64,000 bases of DNA from assembly GCA_041676625.1 (NCBI GenBank), contig JBAYRN010000001.1, positions 1-64,000 of the forward strand, given 5' to 3'. Source of the DNA: JAEXNA01 sp041676625. Lineage in GTDB: Bacteria; Vulcanimicrobiota; Xenobia; Xenobiales; JADMJV01. Below are positions 1-9,062 of the stretch, piece by piece (position 1 is the stretch's first letter; each line of letters begins with the position of its first letter). A program made the translations under genes and the position numbers. Below the pieces are notes generated by a model. That model had not been told where the DNA came from and did not search any database. It worked only from the letters and a program-made list of their open reading frames with translations.

Positions 1-428
1 CCGGTTCGAAACAGCGCTCCTGCCCGCCGTTTCGTACCGTTGCTGCTGGTCCCCTCAGAGAGCAGGTAGATGGTGCGAGGGGGGATAGAGGGGCCTCCGG
101 GAATGGTGCGGTCGTCGGTAGTCGAGCCGTTTTCGTAGGTGGTCACCACAAATTGAGCATCGGCTTGGTCTAGTGTCCCGGTGTAAGTTTCAGGGAGCGT
201 TTCAGTCCCTGCTCGAAGATACTCTTCCACGGCTCGGGCGAGCCCGGCCTCGGCGGCATAAAGCGCCTGGTCAGACTGTTGATCGAAGGTGGACAATCGC
301 AAGCTCGAGGTTCCGCTAGACAAGAGCGCGGTAGCCAAAACGACCAGCACCATGGTGACGAGCACCAGGGACGGCAGGACGACCGCTTGCCGGCTTTTCT
401 TTAGAGGCCCTAATCTATCTTGTTGCAT
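1..428 (-). CDS. PilX-like pilus assembly protein, N-terminal part (runs off the window)
   Basis: The minus-strand reading frame is open from an ATG at 428 to the window edge, so the C-terminus is missing. After a short basic leader (LKKSRQ) comes one long hydrophobic helix (PSLVLVTMVLVVLATALL), then the motif YAAEAGLARA. That layout, a basic leader, an N-terminal membrane helix and an A-A-E-A-G-L-A stretch about 25 residues later, is typical of PilX-family minor pilus proteins, which sit in the inner membrane and join the pilus tip complex. An in-frame ATG at 449 is an alternative start, but its GAGGAAGG lies too close; AAAGG lies 7 bases before the ATG at 428. It follows the broken prepilin gene by 41 bases in the same direction, so the two formed one pilin operon. 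The family call is good; the exact member is not determined. Confidence 0.7.
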   Translation of the reverse strand, partial: MQQDRLGPLKKSRQAVVLPSLVLVTMVLVVLATALLSSGTSSLRLSTFDQQSDQALYAAEAGLARAVEEYLRAGTETLPETYTGTLDQADAQFVVTTYENGSTTDDRTIPGGPSIPPRTIYLLSEGTSSNGTKRRAGALFRT

Positions 429-469
429 CCTTGCACCTTTCTCATACATACCTTCCTCGAAGGTGGTCG

Positions 470-969
470 TTAATGATGAAGAAGAGAGACTTCGGTGGAG
501 ACATTGACTTCGACTTCTCGGTCCGAAATCGTGGATCCGGAAACCGGAGCCAGCCCCTTTACGGTCAGTGACAGCCGCACCTGCCCTGCCCCCGAGGCAG
601 CGAAGTTGTCCACGTTTTGGCCCACCGTCCGCCGCTTCACAGAGGCTGAGTTTCGAAAAAACTCCGCAGAGACCTCACCACCCCCTTGGGGAGCCGGGCG
701 CGTTGCCAGCGCGGACCCTGGATTCTGTAATGGGACCTCGCCACGGATGAGCGAGTGGCTGGCTGTGTCGTGATAATAACAAACCCATTTCTTCCAGATG
801 ATACTTCCGTTGAAGTCTTCAAACTCCAGGTAGGGTTCGTCGGGACCTAAAAGTCTGGGAAAGAAGTTGTGAATCGAGTGTCACGGGTGACCACAAGGGG
901 AGATACTGAAGAACAGTTCTCGACCATTTCGATACTGATTTCGGCAGATCCTAAAACTTCCCCCTTGGG
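470..969 (-). pseudogene. Truncated, frameshifted prepilin (PilW/GspJ-like) gene
   Basis: Two minus-strand frames make one protein if joined near 865-880. Upstream the frame reads EVLGSAEISIEMVEN through VTRDTR, then hits TAG soon after. The next frame continues with NFFPRLLGPDEPYLEF, crosses about 120 codons and ends in DREVEVNVSTEVSLLHH with a TAA at 470-472. The C-terminal part looks like the beta-rich end of a pseudopilin (RTVGQNVDNFAASG, VRLSLTVKGLAPVSG). There is no start codon with a ribosome binding site and no prepilin leader or hydrophobic helix, because the frame begins just after the terminator of the gene upstream. It therefore seems to have lost its 5' end and to carry a one-base shift. 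An assembly error could explain the shift but not the missing start. Confidence 0.6.
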
Positions 970-970
970 C

Positions 971-1000
971 AAAAAAAAACGAGCCCCCTGGGCCCGTTTT
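971..1000 (-). terminator. Rho-independent terminator after the AMIN gene
   Basis: On the minus strand an 8-base-pair stem (ACGGGCCC with GGGCTCGT, one G-U pair) closes a short loop and is followed by nine T residues. It lies 25 bases after the stop codon of the AMIN-domain gene and should end its transcript. Confidence 0.8.
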
Positions 1001-1024
1001 GTAATGAATCGCTTTTAGCTTTTC

Positions 1025-1444
1025 TTAGTACATGGCAGCCGGGTCGTTACGACGTTGCTGAAACGCTTTCAGCGCCACTTGAACGCCGCTACCCGTGTGG
1101 ATGACCTTATAATCGGGCCAGTTGATGACATCGATATAGATCCGGACCGTGCTGCCCATCTGGCGAACGCGGACCTGACCGACCAATCCGAAGTCTACCG
1201 GTAGAGCAGCCTTGGGCTCCAGTCCGCCGGTGATGGAAGCGCCGTGAATGTCGACTGCGATGCTACGGTAGTCGGCGCTGCCGGGGGGCAGGTGCTTAAC
1301 CGTGTAGTTGTGGCCACCGTGAATATCGACTTTGACCCAGTCCGGTCCTTCGGTAGCGGTGACGTTTCTGACCACATCAGCCGATGCCGCCAGGGTGAGG
1401 CAGGCCACCATGATCAGTGCCAACCCGAGTTTAAATGTTTTCAT
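1025..1444 (-). CDS. Secreted AMIN-domain protein
   Basis: This 139-residue protein has an N-terminal signal peptide (MKTFKLGLALIMVACLTLAASA) and is otherwise a single AMIN domain. The strand pattern near residues 85-125 (VGQVRVRQMGSTVRIYIDV, then VQVAL) is the part of this fold that recurs in PilQ secretins and AmiC amidases. AMIN domains bind peptidoglycan and localise their carriers to the envelope; here no catalytic or secretin domain follows, so the protein probably acts alone as a periplasmic peptidoglycan-binding factor. The start is supported by GGAGGG nine bases upstream. It lies directly upstream of pilin genes on the same strand but is separated from them by a strong terminator. 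A link to pilus assembly is inference. Confidence 0.75.
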   Translation of the reverse strand: MKTFKLGLALIMVACLTLAASADVVRNVTATEGPDWVKVDIHGGHNYTVKHLPPGSADYRSIAVDIHGASITGGLEPKAALPVDFGLVGQVRVRQMGSTVRIYIDVINWPDYKVIHTGSGVQVALKAFQQRRNDPAAMY

Positions 1445-1586
1445 AATTCATTCCCTCCGTGAAACAAACCCAAAAATTCTATCAATACTCCCAGGCAAGC
1501 CTGGTTTGGAATTGCGGTCAATTTTGTGTTTGCCACAGAAAACCCTTCAGCCATGACGAAGTCGCTTTCCCAGGAGCCGCAGGTTC

Positions 1587-2597
1587 GTGGGCGAAGCAGC
1601 CCTCATGACGAGGGAAACCGAAGTCCTAAAGACCCTGTTGGAAGTCAGCCGACTGATCTCTTCGAACTACCCGATCCCCAAAGTGATCAAGCGGATCTGT
1701 GGTAAATTGCGAAGGCTTCTGGGCACCGATGACTGTTCGATCATGATCCTGAACGAAAAGAGCAGGCAGCTGGCTTTCAGTGAGTCTTCCGGTCTGACTC
1801 GCTGGGAGATGAAGAATATCCAGTTCTCTCTGGGCGAGGGGGTGGCTGGATGGGTGGCCAAGCACAAGAAGCCGGTACTCATCTCCAACGTTCGTACGGA
1901 TCCCCGTTTCAAGGTGGTGCAAAATCAAAAGCGCTCCATGGAGAGTATGATCTCGTGTCCACTGATGGTGAAGCAACGAGTGATCGGGGTGGTGAGTCTG
2001 ACCACCCGGGAGAAGGGGCACGTCTTTAGCGCCGATGAGTTAGAACTCGTGGTGCTGATGTCGGCTCACATTTCCCTGGCCCTGGAAAACAACCGGTTGT
2101 ACGAGATTTCGGTTTTGGATGGTCTGACCAACATCTACAACCGCCGCTACCTGGAGCAGCGCTTGATGGAAGAGGTCGCCTACTCCAAGCGGTACACCAA
2201 GCCGCTATCCGTGGTACTGCTGGACATCGACTTCTTCAAGAACCTCAACGATACCTATGGTCACCAGGCCGGAGACCACGTGCTCAAGACCGTTTCCGAG
2301 TTGCTCTCGGACGCTCTACGGGAGTACGACGTGGTGGCCCGCTACGGGGGGGAGGAGTTTGCCATCGTGCTCCCCACCACCCCTAAACAGAAGAGCGCCA
2401 CCATAGCAGAGCGGCTTCGTCTGGCAGTGTGCGAGTACGATTTTCGCTTCAAGGACCACAAGATGCGGTGTAGTATCTCCCTGGGGGTGGCTTCCTTTCC
2501 CGAGGACGGCAAGGATCCTGAGAGTCTGATTGCCGCGGCCGATGCGGCCCTCTACAAAGCCAAGGACTCGGGCCGAAATCAAGTCGCCCTGGCCTAA
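1587..2597 (+). CDS. GAF-GGDEF diguanylate cyclase
   Basis: The 336-residue protein should make cyclic-di-GMP from two GTP in the cytoplasm. Residues about 8-170 form a GAF sensor domain (LLEVSRLISSNYPIPKV, then LGEGVAGWVA and NVRTDPRF). Residues about 172-335 form the GGDEF domain, with the signature YGGEEFAIVLP. The variant GGEEF is an active form. An inhibitory I-site is present: R-E-Y-D lies exactly five residues before GGEEF, so product feedback is expected. The GTG start at 1587 has AGGAG ten bases upstream; an in-frame ATG at 1605 has no clear ribosome binding site. It has no membrane segment. The ligand of the GAF domain cannot be told. Confidence 0.9.
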   Translation: MGEAALMTRETEVLKTLLEVSRLISSNYPIPKVIKRICGKLRRLLGTDDCSIMILNEKSRQLAFSESSGLTRWEMKNIQFSLGEGVAGWVAKHKKPVLISNVRTDPRFKVVQNQKRSMESMISCPLMVKQRVIGVVSLTTREKGHVFSADELELVVLMSAHISLALENNRLYEISVLDGLTNIYNRRYLEQRLMEEVAYSKRYTKPLSVVLLDIDFFKNLNDTYGHQAGDHVLKTVSELLSDALREYDVVARYGGEEFAIVLPTTPKQKSATIAERLRLAVCEYDFRFKDHKMRCSISLGVASFPEDGKDPESLIAAADAALYKAKDSGRNQVALA

Positions 2598-2684
2598 TTG
2601 GCTTCTCCAGAGAGGAAACGAAGCTCCCCGGCAATAAGAGCGAGGGCGCTCGTCCCGGGGTTGGCCCGGGGCTTGAGATGAGGT

Positions 2685-4733
2685 TTGAGATTTGTGTATT
2701 CGGCCCGGGCCATAATCTTATTTGTTTTGTGTTCCCTTGCGGTAAGTGTGGCCCAGCCGCTCCAGCCGGAGGCCGTTTTTATTCAGGCCGAATCGGTGGA
2801 ACGAAAGAACGGACTCACCATCGCTACCGGCAACGTGACCGTGGAGATCGAGGGGCTCCGGTTGGATTGCCAGCGCTTGATCTACGACCCGGCCCGGGGG
2901 TTGGTGACGGCCGAGCGGGAGTGCCTGTTTTCCTGGGGCGACAACTTTGCCGCATCCGAGACGCTGATCCTGGATGTCAACGCCCGCACCGCAGTCTTGA
3001 ACCAGGCAGCGGGAAAGAGCGAAGGAGTGAGTGTAGGCACCGACACCTTCGAAGGAAGCCTGTACTTCTGGGCTGACACCCTGCGCTATTCCGAAGAGAA
3101 GGTCGAGTTGGAGAGGGCGGTTCTCACCACCTGCGATCTGGAACCCAACGATCTCCACTACAAGATCAACTCCGAACTGGTCACCCTTTATCCCGATGAC
3201 AAGATCGTGGCTGCTAACACCAGCCTTACCATTCAGGGCAATCAACTCTACACGCTACCCACCGTCATGATCCCGCTGGACGGACAGAAGACCAGGCGCC
3301 AGACCTATTTCCCCAGCCCGGGTTACAATCGATTGGATGGAGCGTTCTTGCGCAACGCATTCGCCTACAGCTTCAACGAGAAGAACTACGGAACGGTCAA
3401 TCTCGATATCTATCAGCGGTCCGGCGTGGGTCTGGGCTTGGAGCACTACTTCGACCTGGGAGACGCCGGCTTCGGAAACATCTACTATTACACCCAGGAC
3501 GGCCAACTCTCCGAGCGAAACCGGTTTGAGCTGCGGGCCAACGGAAACTTCAAGCTGGATGAATTTACTCGACTGGGCCTTTCTTACAACGCAAACCGCT
3601 TCGAGCTTCCGGGCCAGGCGAGTCCCCTCAACGTGACCAGTTCCGTGAACCTCAACCGAAACGCTCCGGGGAGCTCCCTCCAGGTGGGAGCCAACTTCGC
3701 CAGCAACGGCGACAACGATAACCGCAACTACCGCTTTTACTACGACCACGAGATCAACGATCGCTGGTCCTTTATCACCCGAGCCGACCTCTCCCGTTCC
3801 TCCAACCGGGTGACCCAGACCAATCGATACCACTATCTCGGTAGTCTGCGCCACCGCGGCGATTTTTTTGAAGGCGACCTCTCCTACGAGCGAAGCGGCG
3901 GGCAACGAACCTACTTTCTCAATCGCGAACCGGAGCTGAGCTTCCGGACTTATCCGTTTCAGCTAGGGTTTTTACCCCTGGTTGCGGGAGCGAGTTTTGG
4001 GGTCCTGGAAGAGTCGCCTTCCTTTTTTCGCACCGAGCGCTATCGGTTCGACCTCAGGATCCCCGAGCAGACCATCGAAACGGGGGTCGGCAACTTTCAC
4101 GCCGGGGCCGGGATCAGACAGCAGTTGTACGGTAGCGAACAACAGCAGTATGTGCTCGGCAGTCGGATAGGATGGACCAACGATATCGCTGATCACCTGC
4201 TGTTTCGCTTTGATTACAATTGGCAGGATAGCCAGGGCTATACGCCATTTCAGCACGACGTGACTTACGGCTACCAGATCCTGAGCGGAGGGGTCGAGCT
4301 ATACTCGGAAGATGATTTCACGCTTTCCACCACCGGCGCTTACGACCTCAACCACAGCCGTCCCTACGAGATCATCACCCGCCTGGACGTGAGTCCCGTC
4401 GACGGATGGGGGCTGACCGCGGCGGCCAACCTGGATCCCAATACCGGTACCTGGCGCTCCATCGATTCGGGCATCACCGCCAAACTCTCTCCGGGAATCT
4501 CCCTCACCCATTGGAGCCTTTACGACCTTGTCAACGGGCGTCTCACCTATCAAAACTTTTCGTTAAACTACCAGGACCACGATTGGGTCGGGGGTGTGAC
4601 TTATCGAGGCGTGCAAAATGAAATTTTCTTTCAAATGAGTCTGAAGGCGTTTCCGCTCCGACCGGTCAAGATCGGGCCCGACCCCAGCCTGCCCATCTTG
4701 CCGGCCAATATCAGCAACGCCTTCACCCGTTAG
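2685..4733 (+). CDS. lptD: LptD/OstA-like outer membrane protein
   Basis: The protein is about 680 residues long. A signal sequence (IILFVLCSLAVSVAQ) is followed by an OstA-like domain at about residues 30-150 (VFIQAESVERKNGLTIATGNV, ERECLFSWGD, VLERAVLTTCD type strands), then a region rich in aromatic, alternating strands to the C-terminus, typical of a beta-barrel. LptD inserts lipopolysaccharide into the outer membrane, and this domain order fits that family. No cysteine pairs of the Escherichia coli kind are evident. Starts are TTG 2685 or GTG 2694; an in-frame stop lies just upstream, and GATGAGG is better spaced for GTG 2694. The 3' end overlaps the convergent lipoprotein gene by four bases. 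Confidence 0.75.
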   Translation: MRFVYSARAIILFVLCSLAVSVAQPLQPEAVFIQAESVERKNGLTIATGNVTVEIEGLRLDCQRLIYDPARGLVTAERECLFSWGDNFAASETLILDVNARTAVLNQAAGKSEGVSVGTDTFEGSLYFWADTLRYSEEKVELERAVLTTCDLEPNDLHYKINSELVTLYPDDKIVAANTSLTIQGNQLYTLPTVMIPLDGQKTRRQTYFPSPGYNRLDGAFLRNAFAYSFNEKNYGTVNLDIYQRSGVGLGLEHYFDLGDAGFGNIYYYTQDGQLSERNRFELRANGNFKLDEFTRLGLSYNANRFELPGQASPLNVTSSVNLNRNAPGSSLQVGANFASNGDNDNRNYRFYYDHEINDRWSFITRADLSRSSNRVTQTNRYHYLGSLRHRGDFFEGDLSYERSGGQRTYFLNREPELSFRTYPFQLGFLPLVAGASFGVLEESPSFFRTERYRFDLRIPEQTIETGVGNFHAGAGIRQQLYGSEQQQYVLGSRIGWTNDIADHLLFRFDYNWQDSQGYTPFQHDVTYGYQILSGGVELYSEDDFTLSTTGAYDLNHSRPYEIITRLDVSPVDGWGLTAAANLDPNTGTWRSIDSGITAKLSPGISLTHWSLYDLVNGRLTYQNFSLNYQDHDWVGGVTYRGVQNEIFFQMSLKAFPLRPVKIGPDPSLPILPANISNAFTR

Positions 4734-5443
4734 CGGGCGGTGACCTCGAACCTCACGATGTCGAAATTGGCGTAGGGGAAATCGTCGCCCAGGTCGGTCT
4801 GCACCTTCACATCGTTTAAGGGATCAAAGGGGTAGCTCTGGGGTAGTGGATTGGTGGCTCCCAGCCCACGAGTGACGGTCACTGTTTGCAGGCTGTTGGA
4901 ATCGATGTTGGGCCCCTGTCCCTGGGTATCGATCAGCCGCCCCAGCAGCCCTCCGCCTTCGGTATCGGTGGTCACCACGTGGGCAGTGAAGACCTGAGCC
5001 GGTACAAACTGGTTGATGAAACTGGTGGAGTCGGCTGTGTCGATGATGATTTGAATGGATTTTCCGTCCGGCAGCACTTGAGCCTGGCCGGATAGGGGGC
5101 CGACCTGGGCAAACGTAAAGCCTGGATTCGGGACTTCAGCCAGACGATGGTACCAGTCGAAGTTCCGTCCATCGAAACGGATCACGTCGGTGAAGGTGTC
5201 CAGGTCCGTGACTTCGATGGGGGTCCCCTGGGCGTTGATCAGGATAGCGTAGATACCGCGACCGCTGCGGTCGACCTCACCGTTCGGATTGATCGCGATG
5301 GTAAATTCCAGCAGGCTCGCACCGGAAGGGTTGGGGTTGCCGCTTCCGGCCTCGCTTCGGTTGGGGCCCTCATCTCCGGCGCTGGCGCAACCCGCGAATA
5401 AAGTGGCAAGTACGGCCAGGGCCGCAAGGATTTGTTTCAACAT
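4730..5443 (-). CDS. Lipoprotein of unknown function
   Basis: This 237-residue protein begins with a lipoprotein signal peptide and a lipobox, L-F-A-G-C, with the lipidated cysteine at residue 19. The ATG at 5443 is chosen because it starts exactly at that signal peptide; the frame stays open further upstream, but that part is not signal-like. A Gly/Pro/Asn-rich linker follows, and then a beta-rich body (LLEFTIAINPNGEVDRSG, YHRLAEVPNPGFTF). It is probably anchored in a membrane and faces the periplasm or surface. No known family was recognised. It converges on the LptD-like gene with the two stop codons overlapping in the tetramer TTAG. Confidence 0.75.
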   Translation of the reverse strand: MLKQILAALAVLATLFAGCASAGDEGPNRSEAGSGNPNPSGASLLEFTIAINPNGEVDRSGRGIYAILINAQGTPIEVTDLDTFTDVIRFDGRNFDWYHRLAEVPNPGFTFAQVGPLSGQAQVLPDGKSIQIIIDTADSTSFINQFVPAQVFTAHVVTTDTEGGGLLGRLIDTQGQGPNIDSNSLQTVTVTRGLGATNPLPQSYPFDPLNDVKVQTDLGDDFPYANFDIVRFEVTAR

Positions 5444-5515
5444 TTGCTTGGGCTTCTCAGAGCGAATAAGAGTTCCTTGGAGGAAGGGCTGCGAACCCCG
5501 TGAATCAAGGGTGCT

Positions 5516-6067
5516 ATGACCTGGCTCGATTTTGTGACCTTTCTTGCTGCCCTGGGAAGCCTGGGTCTGGCCTATAAGAGGGGCGTTGTCCTGGAAGTCA
5601 CCGAGGTGCTGGTGTTCTTGATCAGCGGTTTTTTGGCCTTTCGCCTCTATCGACCCATCGGCTCGGCCCTGCACGGGTCGGTGTTCAAAGCGTTTAGCCA
5701 GGGTTTCGTAGAGAAGACCGTCCTGTTCACAGTCCTTATCGTCTCGGCCCTGGTCGTATTCGGAGTCGGCCTGAACGTTCAACGAAAGATGAAAGAAGAA
5801 AAGGTCCTGGATGGAAACGTCGACAGCTACCTGGGAGTGACCGTGGGACTCCTGAAAACGGCCCTCCTGGCCGTGTCGATTCTAGGTCTTTTGTTTTACC
5901 ACAAGGCCTTCCCCCAGCACGAGATCGCCAAGATGAAGAAAGGCCCGGTGGTGAATGCAGTCTTGGGATTTCAGTTCGTCGTGAAGCCGTTCTTTTACAT
6001 CATCGCCCCCTCGGATCTGGCCGACGACTTTATCGACAAGGGCTTGTCGGTAACCTCCAAAGGATGA
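5516..6067 (+). CDS. CvpA-family membrane protein
   Basis: This 183-residue protein has four predicted membrane helices, near residues 3-20, 28-46, 67-88 and 108-128, with the early pattern W-L-D-F-V and G-x-x-x-G-L-A-Y-K-R-G. This is the usual layout and length of the CvpA (colicin V production) family, inner-membrane proteins linked to envelope stress and purine-operon contexts in other bacteria. Its start has AAGG six bases upstream. It overlaps the following gene by four bases (ATGA), so the two are translationally coupled. Here it sits next to outer-membrane genes and not beside purF. Confidence 0.75.
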   Translation: MTWLDFVTFLAALGSLGLAYKRGVVLEVTEVLVFLISGFLAFRLYRPIGSALHGSVFKAFSQGFVEKTVLFTVLIVSALVVFGVGLNVQRKMKEEKVLDGNVDSYLGVTVGLLKTALLAVSILGLLFYHKAFPQHEIAKMKKGPVVNAVLGFQFVVKPFFYIIAPSDLADDFIDKGLSVTSKG

Positions 6068-6888
6068 TCTCGCCGAACCGCTCTTGCCGCCTCCGTTTTT
6101 TACTCTTGCTGGTTCTGATGACCGCCGGACCGGTTCTCTCGCAGTCCAACTTTCTGGCGTCTGAACAAGAGATCTTTCGGCACGATAAGCAACTCAACCA
6201 GGTGGCTGAAGCTCTCGAGAATTGGCTCTCCGGCCGGATGCCCCAGGCACAGTTGCTGGATATTCTCAAGGACGCGCGAAAGCAAGGCGGTCCTTACCGA
6301 ACTTTACCAAAGGCAGTGGGGACGAAATTGCACGGATGGGAGAGCCGGTTGCTCCAAAGTATCGAGCAGTTCGCCTCCCAAAAAGCTCCAGACGCAAAGG
6401 GGCAAAAGAAGCTTTTCTTGTCACTGGGCTCTCTGACCGAGTCGCGCTCCACGGAATTGCTCCAGTGGAGGAAGAATACGCTGGCCGGGTTGCTCGCAAA
6501 GAAGCCGGATGCAACCCAGAGGGCCTACTTTGAGTGGGAGTTGAAGTGGATCGAAATCTGGCGACGAGAGACCTTACTGACGAGTAGGTTGGAGCAGGCT
6601 TTCCTGGACGAGCGTTCCGCTCTGGACCCCCGCGAAATCTTGAAGTCGTTCCTCCAACTCACAGCGCAGGCCCAGCAGATCCCAGTTCCTGCGAATCTTG
6701 CCCAGGCCAACACCACCTCCCGAGAGCGACTGACTCTCCTGACCCGGACGGCTGAGCAGTTGGTGCGTCTGGACACCCGGCAAAGCAGTAGCGCCCTCAC
6801 CAGAGTACGCCGTCTGAGCCGCCAACTTTCAGAACTCACCAGTCAGTTCCAGGCGGATCGATTGACCCGCCTGGAAAAGCTGCTCTAG
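6064..6888 (+). CDS. Secreted helical protein of unknown function
   Basis: The 274-residue protein has a signal peptide (residues about 8-27, FLLLLVLMTAGPVLSQ) and then an almost entirely helical, charged body rich in Leu, Arg and Glu, ending in coiled-coil-like segments (SALTRVRRLSRQLSELTSQF). No known family was recognised. It is coupled to the CvpA-family gene upstream through an ATGA overlap, so a shared role in the envelope is likely. Its stop overlaps the convergent hydantoinase stop in the tetramer CTAG. Confidence 0.65.
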   Translation: MISPNRSCRLRFLLLLVLMTAGPVLSQSNFLASEQEIFRHDKQLNQVAEALENWLSGRMPQAQLLDILKDARKQGGPYRTLPKAVGTKLHGWESRLLQSIEQFASQKAPDAKGQKKLFLSLGSLTESRSTELLQWRKNTLAGLLAKKPDATQRAYFEWELKWIEIWRRETLLTSRLEQAFLDERSALDPREILKSFLQLTAQAQQIPVPANLAQANTTSRERLTLLTRTAEQLVRLDTRQSSSALTRVRRLSRQLSELTSQFQADRLTRLEKLL

Positions 6889-8279
6889 AGCGGCCCGCCG
6901 GCGCGGGTTCTCTTGAGGAAGCGGCCTCGACCCTTCACGCCTTTGAACTCGCCGTCTTCAAAGGAGAGGTGCCCCCGCACGAAAACGTGAGAGGGGGTCC
7001 CTTTCAGGGAGAATCCTTCATAGACGTTGGAATCACATTTGCTGTGATGGGTCTGGGCGCTCACCGTGCCGGCCCGGTTGGGGTCGAAGAGTACCAGGTC
7101 GGCGTCGGACCCGGGCGCGATGACGCCCTTTTGGGGATACAGCCCGAACAGCTTGGCCGGATTGGTGCAACACACTTCTACCCAGCGGTTCTCGGTGATC
7201 CGCCCTTCGGCTACGCCGTGGGTGTAAAGCAGAGAGAGTCGCTCTTCCAATCCGTTCAGACCGTTCGGAATTTTGCGGAAGTCGTCTTTTCCCATGTCCT
7301 TCTGTCCCTTAAAGTTGAAGGTCACGTGGTCGGTGCCCACTGTCTGGACGATGCCGTTGGCCAGCGCCCCCCAGAGTGCTTCCTGGTCGTGTTTTTTGCG
7401 AATGGGCGGGGAGAGCACATACTTGGCCCCTTCGAAATTAGGCAGATCGTAGACCGAGTCATCCAGCAGCAGATACTGGGGGCAGGTCTCTCCGTAGCTG
7501 CGCCAGCCTTTCAGGCGAGCCCGGGAGAGCTCTTCCACTGATTCGCGGCAGGTCATGTGCACGATGTAGGCGGGTTGTTCGGCCAGGTGACCGAGTTCCA
7601 GGATGCGGCCGGTGGCCTCGCCTTCGGCCACCGGTGGTTGGCAGAGGGGGTGATAATGGGTCGAAAGCTTGCCCTCTTCAGCGAATTGAGAGGCCAACAG
7701 GTTCAAGACGTCTCCGTTGACCGCGTGGGCGGTCACCAGACCTCCCAGTTCGCGAACCGTTTGCATCAGGTCGAAGATCGCCTCGTCGGGGATCATGAGT
7801 GCCCCTTTGTAGGCGGTAAAGACTTTAAAACTGGTAATCCCGCGATCAAAGATCTCTTTGACCTCTTCCTTGATCGACTCGTCCCAGTGGGTGATGGCCA
7901 TGTGAAAGGAGTAGTCGCAACAGGCCTTGTCTTTGGCCTTGGCGTCCCACACGGCGAGGGCTTCCTTCAGGGTCTGGTCCTGTCCCGGTAGGCAGAAGTC
8001 GATCACCGCGGTGGTACCACCGGCTACGGCGCAACGGGTTCCGGTTTCGTAGTCATCCTGACTGACCGCCCCCATGAAGGGCATCTCCAGGTGCACGTGC
8101 ACGTCGATAGCGCCAGGTAAAAGCCATTTTCCTTCCGCTTCGATCACGGTGTCGGCGGCCGCTTCCAGAGAGGAGAGGTCTCGACCGACGGCGGCGATCA
8201 CTTCTCCGTCCAGCAGACAGTCACCGTGATAGCTTTCAGCCGCCCCTACAATTTTGGCGTTCTTGATCAATGTCTTCAT
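6885..8279 (-). CDS. hydA: Dihydropyrimidinase / D-hydantoinase
   Basis: The 464-residue protein belongs to the cyclic amidohydrolase family and should open the ring of dihydropyrimidines or hydantoins in the cytoplasm. The metal ligands appear in order: DVHVHLEMPF near residue 60, the carboxylated lysine in SFKVFTAYKG near 150, histidines in VTAHAVNG and IVHMTCRES, YGETCPQYL near 265, and the aspartate in GTDHVTFNF near 320. Length and motifs match the family closely, so the call is firm; the preferred substrate is not. GAGG lies nine bases before the ATG. It is transcribed away from upp across about 130 bases, which puts pyrimidine breakdown and salvage back to back. Confidence 0.92.
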   Translation of the reverse strand: MKTLIKNAKIVGAAESYHGDCLLDGEVIAAVGRDLSSLEAAADTVIEAEGKWLLPGAIDVHVHLEMPFMGAVSQDDYETGTRCAVAGGTTAVIDFCLPGQDQTLKEALAVWDAKAKDKACCDYSFHMAITHWDESIKEEVKEIFDRGITSFKVFTAYKGALMIPDEAIFDLMQTVRELGGLVTAHAVNGDVLNLLASQFAEEGKLSTHYHPLCQPPVAEGEATGRILELGHLAEQPAYIVHMTCRESVEELSRARLKGWRSYGETCPQYLLLDDSVYDLPNFEGAKYVLSPPIRKKHDQEALWGALANGIVQTVGTDHVTFNFKGQKDMGKDDFRKIPNGLNGLEERLSLLYTHGVAEGRITENRWVEVCCTNPAKLFGLYPQKGVIAPGSDADLVLFDPNRAGTVSAQTHHSKCDSNVYEGFSLKGTPSHVFVRGHLSFEDGEFKGVKGRGRFLKRTRAGGPL

Positions 8280-8411
8280 TTCATAAGTCCTCTCCCGGGA
8301 AATTGTCGAAAGGACGTTCTTGGCTACCGCCGGGTGACCCTTTTACCCGAGCTTGAATGGGCTGGTCCCAGAAAAAGGATCAAAAAGGGGAAATACCAAA
8401 AGGCGCCCGCC

Positions 8412-9062
8412 ATGAGCGTTACCACTAACCCCAACATCTGTATCATCGATCACCCCCTGGTGACTCACAAGCTTAGCTTCTTGCGGCAGAAAGATACGGG
8501 AAGCAAAGAGTTCCGAGCCTTGGTGGAGGAAATAGCCGCCTTGATGGCCTACGAAGCCACCCGGGACTTACCTCTGGCCGAGGAAGTGATCGAGACCCCT
8601 CTCGAACCGGCGACGGGTCGGTTCATCTTCGGAAAGAAGCTCGGAGTGGTCCCCATTTTGCGGGCTGGGCTGGGCATGCTGGAGGGTATCCTGAGGCTGA
8701 TCCCCAACGCCCGGGTGGGGCACATCGGCCTGTACCGGGATGAGGAGACGCTGGAACCGGTGGAGTACTTTTGTAAGCTGCCCGATGATCTCCCCGAACG
8801 GGATATTCTGATCCTGGACCCCATGCTGGCTACGGGAGGCTCGGCGGCGGCGGCCGTGAAGGCGGTGGAAGCTCGGGGGGGCAAGCCTGAAAATATTAAG
8901 TTCTTGTGCTTGCTGGCCTCGCCTGAAGGCCTCCAGCGCCTTTCTCAAGCCTGTCCGAAGGTGAGTATCTACACCGCTGCGGTAGACACCGGCTTGGATG
9001 ACAACGGCTACATTCGTCCGGGTCTGGGAGACGCCGGGGATCGGATTTTTGGAACCCTATGA
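8412..9062 (+). CDS. upp: Uracil phosphoribosyltransferase
   Basis: The enzyme makes UMP from uracil and PRPP. The 216 residues contain the family landmarks: an N-terminal HPLVTHKLSFLRQKDT, VPILRAGLGMLEG, the PRPP-binding loop ILDPMLATGGSA, and the C-terminal uracil site YIRPGLGDAGDRIFGT. The ATG at 8412 is preferred over longer in-frame starts because it lines up with the family N-terminus and has AAAAGG about eight bases upstream. The stop overlaps the next start (ATGA), so a small secreted protein is translated with it. Confidence 0.96.
   Translation: MSVTTNPNICIIDHPLVTHKLSFLRQKDTGSKEFRALVEEIAALMAYEATRDLPLAEEVIETPLEPATGRFIFGKKLGVVPILRAGLGMLEGILRLIPNARVGHIGLYRDEETLEPVEYFCKLPDDLPERDILILDPMLATGGSAAAAVKAVEARGGKPENIKFLCLLASPEGLQRLSQACPKVSIYTAAVDTGLDDNGYIRPGLGDAGDRIFGTL

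Noticed and set aside
5444..5782. Longer start for the lipoprotein gene, giving 350 residues
   Set aside because: The signal peptide and lipobox start at ATG 5443, and the extension would overlap the CvpA-family gene on the other strand.
8226..8411. Longer start for upp
   Set aside because: It would add 62 residues absent from the family and overlap the start of hydA; ATG 8412 has a good ribosome binding site.
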